A stretch of DNA of 64,000 bases from Cantharellus purpuraceus (taxonomy: Eukaryota; Basidiomycota; Agaricomycetes; Cantharellales; Hydnaceae). This document shows positions 60,605 to 64,000 of this stretch, in pieces. The stretch covers positions 372,001 through 436,000 of the forward strand of contig JALBUN010000004.1 in NCBI GenBank assembly GCA_025174535.1, read 5' to 3'. Under the pieces are notes generated by a model, which did no database searches, was not told the origin of the DNA, and saw only the letters and a program-made list of their open reading frames with translations. Numbering within the stretch: position 1 is the first letter of the stretch; every line of letters starts with the position of its first letter. A program made the position numbers and the translations under genes.

Positions 60605-61252
60605 TTGAGTGACACCCTTAGCGCGCTCGCAGAAGCATTACCCCATAGATCGGAGGCATCACCCGTATCGCCCGCAATTCTTCAGCACATCCGAAACTCA
60701 GAACTGAAGTACTCAGGGACTTCACCCGCCCCTGCTCAAGATTGGTACCATGCCAGCAGCGCGGTCAGTGCGTCTCCATACCTCTAGGAACACAGCCTAC
60801 GTGCGGCCTTCGACTCGTCGGTGGCGACAGCTATCAGCATGGTCTAGCAGAGCGCTGGAATTTGACCCGTTCGCCCCAGTTGGCTAGTTACATTCACGAC
60901 CAGGCGGCCGCGCAGTGTTATCAAGAAGGGGCAACTACTCGTCTAACGCTGCGTTCCACGCCACTCCAGATACCAAACCGGTTGTCTTTGTATCAGGTCG
61001 GTAAAGTACCGACCGAGCTGTGTGGGACGCTCAGCGTGCCCTTGCAACCCTTATGGCGCCTAGTGATTCGCAAACATCACGCTCAGCAAGCGCAAAAACT
61101 CGCGTGTCAAAACCTTTTATTCAGTCGATCATGAAATTAATTTTCCATCAGCGCACAACCGTGTATGAGCTTTCATCCGGCTTGGTTGTACTGACAGTGC
61201 CTCACAAATCGTTGCATCCGGACAAGCCTCCGGAACTCAGTTGCAAAGTTTG
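60605..61252 (+). CDS. Hypothetical small protein, uncertain gene model
   Basis: Exon 1 at 60605-60763 starts MSDTLSALAEALPHRSEAS and ends at a GTCAGT donor. A short exon from 60788 reads EHSLRAAFDSSVATAISM. Open frames further on include a block with WDAQRALATLMAPSD and VSKPFIQSIMKLIF, reaching a stop at 61251-61253. Splicing beyond 60842 is ambiguous because two acceptors give different frames. Composition looks coding at the 5' side. No family is recognised; the protein may be shorter than the span given. Confidence 0.35.
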
Positions 61253-61253
61253 A

Positions 61254-61899
61254 TGGTGAAGAATTGTGTGATCCGAGATCGATCGACCCCAAAGGCACCT
61301 ACAGCTGGCTGTTTTTTCCTCAACCCACGCTATCATTCTCATGTTTCGCTTGCAGTAACCTCAGCTCCTGAGGTCCACTGCGATTGCAACCCCACAGGCA
61401 AAATCCAATGCTCTGAAAGTTGTGCCAATAGGTGCTTGATTGCTATTATGTCGGCCGTAATGGTTCTTTAGCTGTATTTAATGATGAGCCTGCCAAGGCC
61501 AGCTTAGTTGAGTGTGATTGTTTTGAGGCCCAGTCAAAATCGACACAGTTGTTGTCGCGTCCTGGTTATTCAAATTGGGGTTTCCATGCATGGAGGGCCG
61601 GATTACCAAGCTAAACATGAGAGAACCGTAAAAAGAGACTACAGCCGTTCGGGTTATGTTATAATTTCATATATAAACACTGATCGCGTTAGGTGGCATC
61701 TATAAAAGTGTATCATAGTAGACTGGGCCATCGCACTTCGGTAATAATTTCTAATTGGTAACAGAATACTACAGCTGGCAACTGAAATTCAATTGATCAA
61801 CTGGTCCTATCAGAATACACCTGGATCTCACAAATATTAAATCCTTGCCACTGTTGTCCCCCTGAAATACCTGATTTCACTGATGCACCAATTGTGCAA
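61254..61899. other. Intergenic region beside the retroelement
   Basis: Base composition becomes AT-rich toward the right. Short open frames (61241-61705) carry no motif. The 5' edge of the LTR was not located exactly and may lie in this part. Confidence 0.4.
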
Positions 61900-64000
61900 C
61901 CTACTAGGACATGATGAAGCTTCTACTATGAAGTGGCTTGCCCTCAACATGGACACATATGGGACCATGGCTTGGCAGGGCATACAAGAGAATTGTTTCT
62001 AGCACCTGCTGGAGTTCATGTCTTTGTCTGTGAACTCCAGGTACACATATTGTGATAGTTATCTCTAATCCAATATACACATCTTTGTCCATGAACTCCA
62101 GCTGTGAACTTAAGGTCTAGCTCACTGCCTGAACCTACTAGTTGTTAGGTTATGGGCCCCACTAGCAAACCAGAATTGCATGCCTTCAAATTTCCAAAGC
62201 TCAATGGCCAGAAACCACTCACTCTGGGCTGAGCACATGCAAGCTGCACTGCAGTCTTGCTACCTTTGGCTGATAGTCAATGGTATGGAGACATGTCTAG
62301 AAACACCATCTGGTGTAAAAGTAGCTACTGTAGAATGGAAGCTTGAGTGGAAAGAGCACATGGATTGGTTGCTGCATGATCAGGTGGCTCAGGGTCTCAT
62401 GAAGGGTGCCACTGAGGGTTTTCAATGGCCACACATTTCAAAAGCCTAAACTTCAAAGCAGATGTGGGACATATGGCATGACATATACATGACCAATCAG
62501 CAATGGATAAATGTCCACTACTACTTTGAGGAACTATATAATCACAAGTACATAGAGGTGAGCTCCATGGCTGACCACATTGCTACCATGCTTGACCTTG
62601 GACAGAAAATCACAGCAGCAGGAGAGACACTTCCTGATATACATGTCACTTGAGTGCTAACCCTCTCATTCCCCCACAATCAGTCATGGGACATCATCAA
62701 GAGCCAACTATTTAACCTGGAATCACCTAAGCTCACCTCCACCACTGTCAGCAGTACACTCATTGTGGAATCCAATTGTCATTCTAGAGAGAAAGCTAGT
62801 GAAACAGCACTGCTGGCTGGCAAGAAGATGCATCAGGATGGCAAAAGGAAGCACACCAGAGCAAAGCTGAAACCAGACAATGAATGTCACTATTGTCATG
62901 AAAAGGGACATTGGGCCAATAAGTATCCCAAGTATGAGGAGGATGATAAAAAGAAAGGCAATGGAGGTGCAGCTAACCTCACTGTCAATGACCTCCAGGA
63001 GCTAGGAGAATGCCAGATCAGACAGGTATTCATGGGACTCCAAAGTTGGCCAAGTTAATATTGGACTGTGGCACAACATCACACATGTTCTGTGATAAGA
63101 GTTCTCACTTACTCACCATCAGTTTCAGACAAATCAATTGCAGTTGGAGATGCCTGCAACATCCCTGCAGCCAGTCATGGCTCTATTTGATTCAAGAGCA
63201 TACTACCAGAAGGGTTCCAAACAATCACCCTATTTGCACATTTCTGCGCTCACCATGAACTTGGTCAGCCTTGGCAAGTTGCAGCAAGAAGGGGTGTTAG
63301 TTGCCAGCTTTGAGGGTGGGTTATCAGTATCACTCAAAGGTGAAGAATTGCACTGTGGATCACTTACCAGTGATAATAGTTTGTTATACCATATCAACTA
63401 AGTTCAATACCTTTCATCATGACCATTTATGAAGGTCCTAAAGACTTTGAGGATGTTAAAGTTGATGAGATTCTTAGTAAGTTTCCACCCATATTTGAAA
63501 CTATAAAGAAGGATTTAGGTGTCCCCAATTCTTTTTAGGAGAACCTTAACAAACATATAATAGGTTTTTAAAAATAGACAGAGTAGGACTTAGCTAGTTT
63601 TGGATCAGACTTAGGACCTAGGTGATTTGATATTTGAAGTGGGGAATGAAGTCCCCAGTAATGCAACTTAAATACATATTGGAAATCTAATAATAATTGC
63701 TCTGGTGATTTGTCTCTGAGGCTGTCAGCCTTACATGAGTATGTCCAAGTCTGATGGGGATGGATGTCTGAGTTCCTATGGTGATGCTGGTGCATCAATG
63801 GAACTGGAGATGGATGGGTGGGAATGACAGTATTGATCAGTTGGACTAAATGGAGATGTGACAATTTCCAGATGAAGTATAGATTTCATATGCATGGGGA
63901 GAATCAATTCAACCTCCAGCAAATTAAAGGCACTTTTACCAAGCACCCTCACCATCACTGATATCATTGATGGGATAAGCATTCATGCTGCAGTAATGGG
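61900..64000 (+). mobile_element. Decayed Ty1/copia-type LTR retrotransposon, incomplete at the window edge
   Basis: An LTR-like end at about 61905-62145 matches the relic at 36.5 kb. It is followed by a gag frame opening MGPTSKPELHAFKFPKLNGQ at 62152. The gag part includes a zinc knuckle whose last ligand Cys is Tyr (CHYCHEKGHWANKY, near 62884-62925). A protease-like LDCGTTSHMF and a pre-integrase-like part (LVSLGKLQQEGV) follow, ending near 63402. No integrase, reverse transcriptase or RNase H is visible after it. Frame changes near 62220 and 63050, a stop near 62447 and an in-frame TGA at 62651 make it non-coding. The stretch 63.4-64 kb is AT-rich and unassigned; it may be LTR or a nested insertion. 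Confidence 0.75.
62152..63402 (+). pseudogene. Broken gag-protease remnant of the copia-type element
   Basis: The reading frame must change at least twice and passes at least two stops between 62152 and 63402. Recognisable blocks in order are the gag start, AEHMQAALQSCYLWL, the tail-like AATMLDLGQKI region, the zinc knuckle with Tyr in place of the last Cys, the protease-like LDCGTTSHMF in place of the usual LDSGA motif, and the pre-integrase block. It has lost function. Confidence 0.75.

Noticed and set aside
63568..63982. Minus-strand frames in the AT-rich right end
   Set aside because: No recognisable retroelement domain; probably chance frames in LTR or flanking sequence.
1..64000. Biosynthetic gene cluster or defence-type island
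   Set aside because: No core biosynthetic enzyme, heterokaryon-incompatibility domain or NLR-like gene is visible; the ABC transporter and amidase are far apart and surrounded by housekeeping genes.

Overview
This window is nuclear DNA of a filamentous basidiomycete, most likely an Agaricomycete. Almost every gene is cut by many introns of about 45-70 bases with GT-AG ends, genes are dense on both strands, and the protein families are typical fungal ones: eL20, eIF3g, mitoribosomal mL44-like, fimbrin, one-chain ATP-citrate lyase, ABCC transporter, SMYD-type SET protein and a DUF7137-like surface protein. I see no operons, tRNA, rRNA or CRISPR. Functional calls come from reading spliced exons by eye against remembered families; no search was run. 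Exon ends quoted are GT-AG sites that keep the frame.

Layout. 1-2.5 kb: amidase running off the left edge, then a Ser/Asn-rich membrane-anchored protein. 3.4-8 kb: two tandem copies of one polytopic membrane-protein gene with identical internal exon lengths, separated by a repeat-bearing spacer. 8.8-17.5 kb: two large minus-strand regulatory genes, a Ser/Thr kinase with a long tail and a two-RRM RNA-binding protein with an 18-base microexon. 17.5-20.3 kb: gene-poor, with one doubtful gene. 20.3-25.2 kb: SMYD-like gene convergent with fimbrin. 26-31.6 kb: a duplicated divergent gene pair (a Tag1-like vacuolar-type membrane protein and an unknown coiled-coil/membrane protein) in which each duplicate kept a different member intact. 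32.6-46.3 kb: housekeeping genes (UBL3-like prenylated ubiquitin fold, eL20, an oxidoreductase-like protein, a glomulin/Ybp1-like protein, mL44-like, a metallophosphoesterase, eIF3g), with an LTR relic near 36.5 kb. 48.9-55.8 kb: a very intron-rich ABCC transporter, convergent with ATP-citrate lyase at 56.2-60.3 kb. 61.9-64 kb: a decayed Ty1/copia-type retroelement whose LTR matches the 36.5 kb relic.

The neighbours do not form an obvious pathway; this is an ordinary mosaic of housekeeping, membrane and signalling genes. No clearly new multi-gene system is visible. The most informative points are the reciprocal decay in the 26-31.6 kb duplication, the microexon encoding RNP1 of RRM1, the tandem membrane-protein pair, and shared retroelement debris at two sites.
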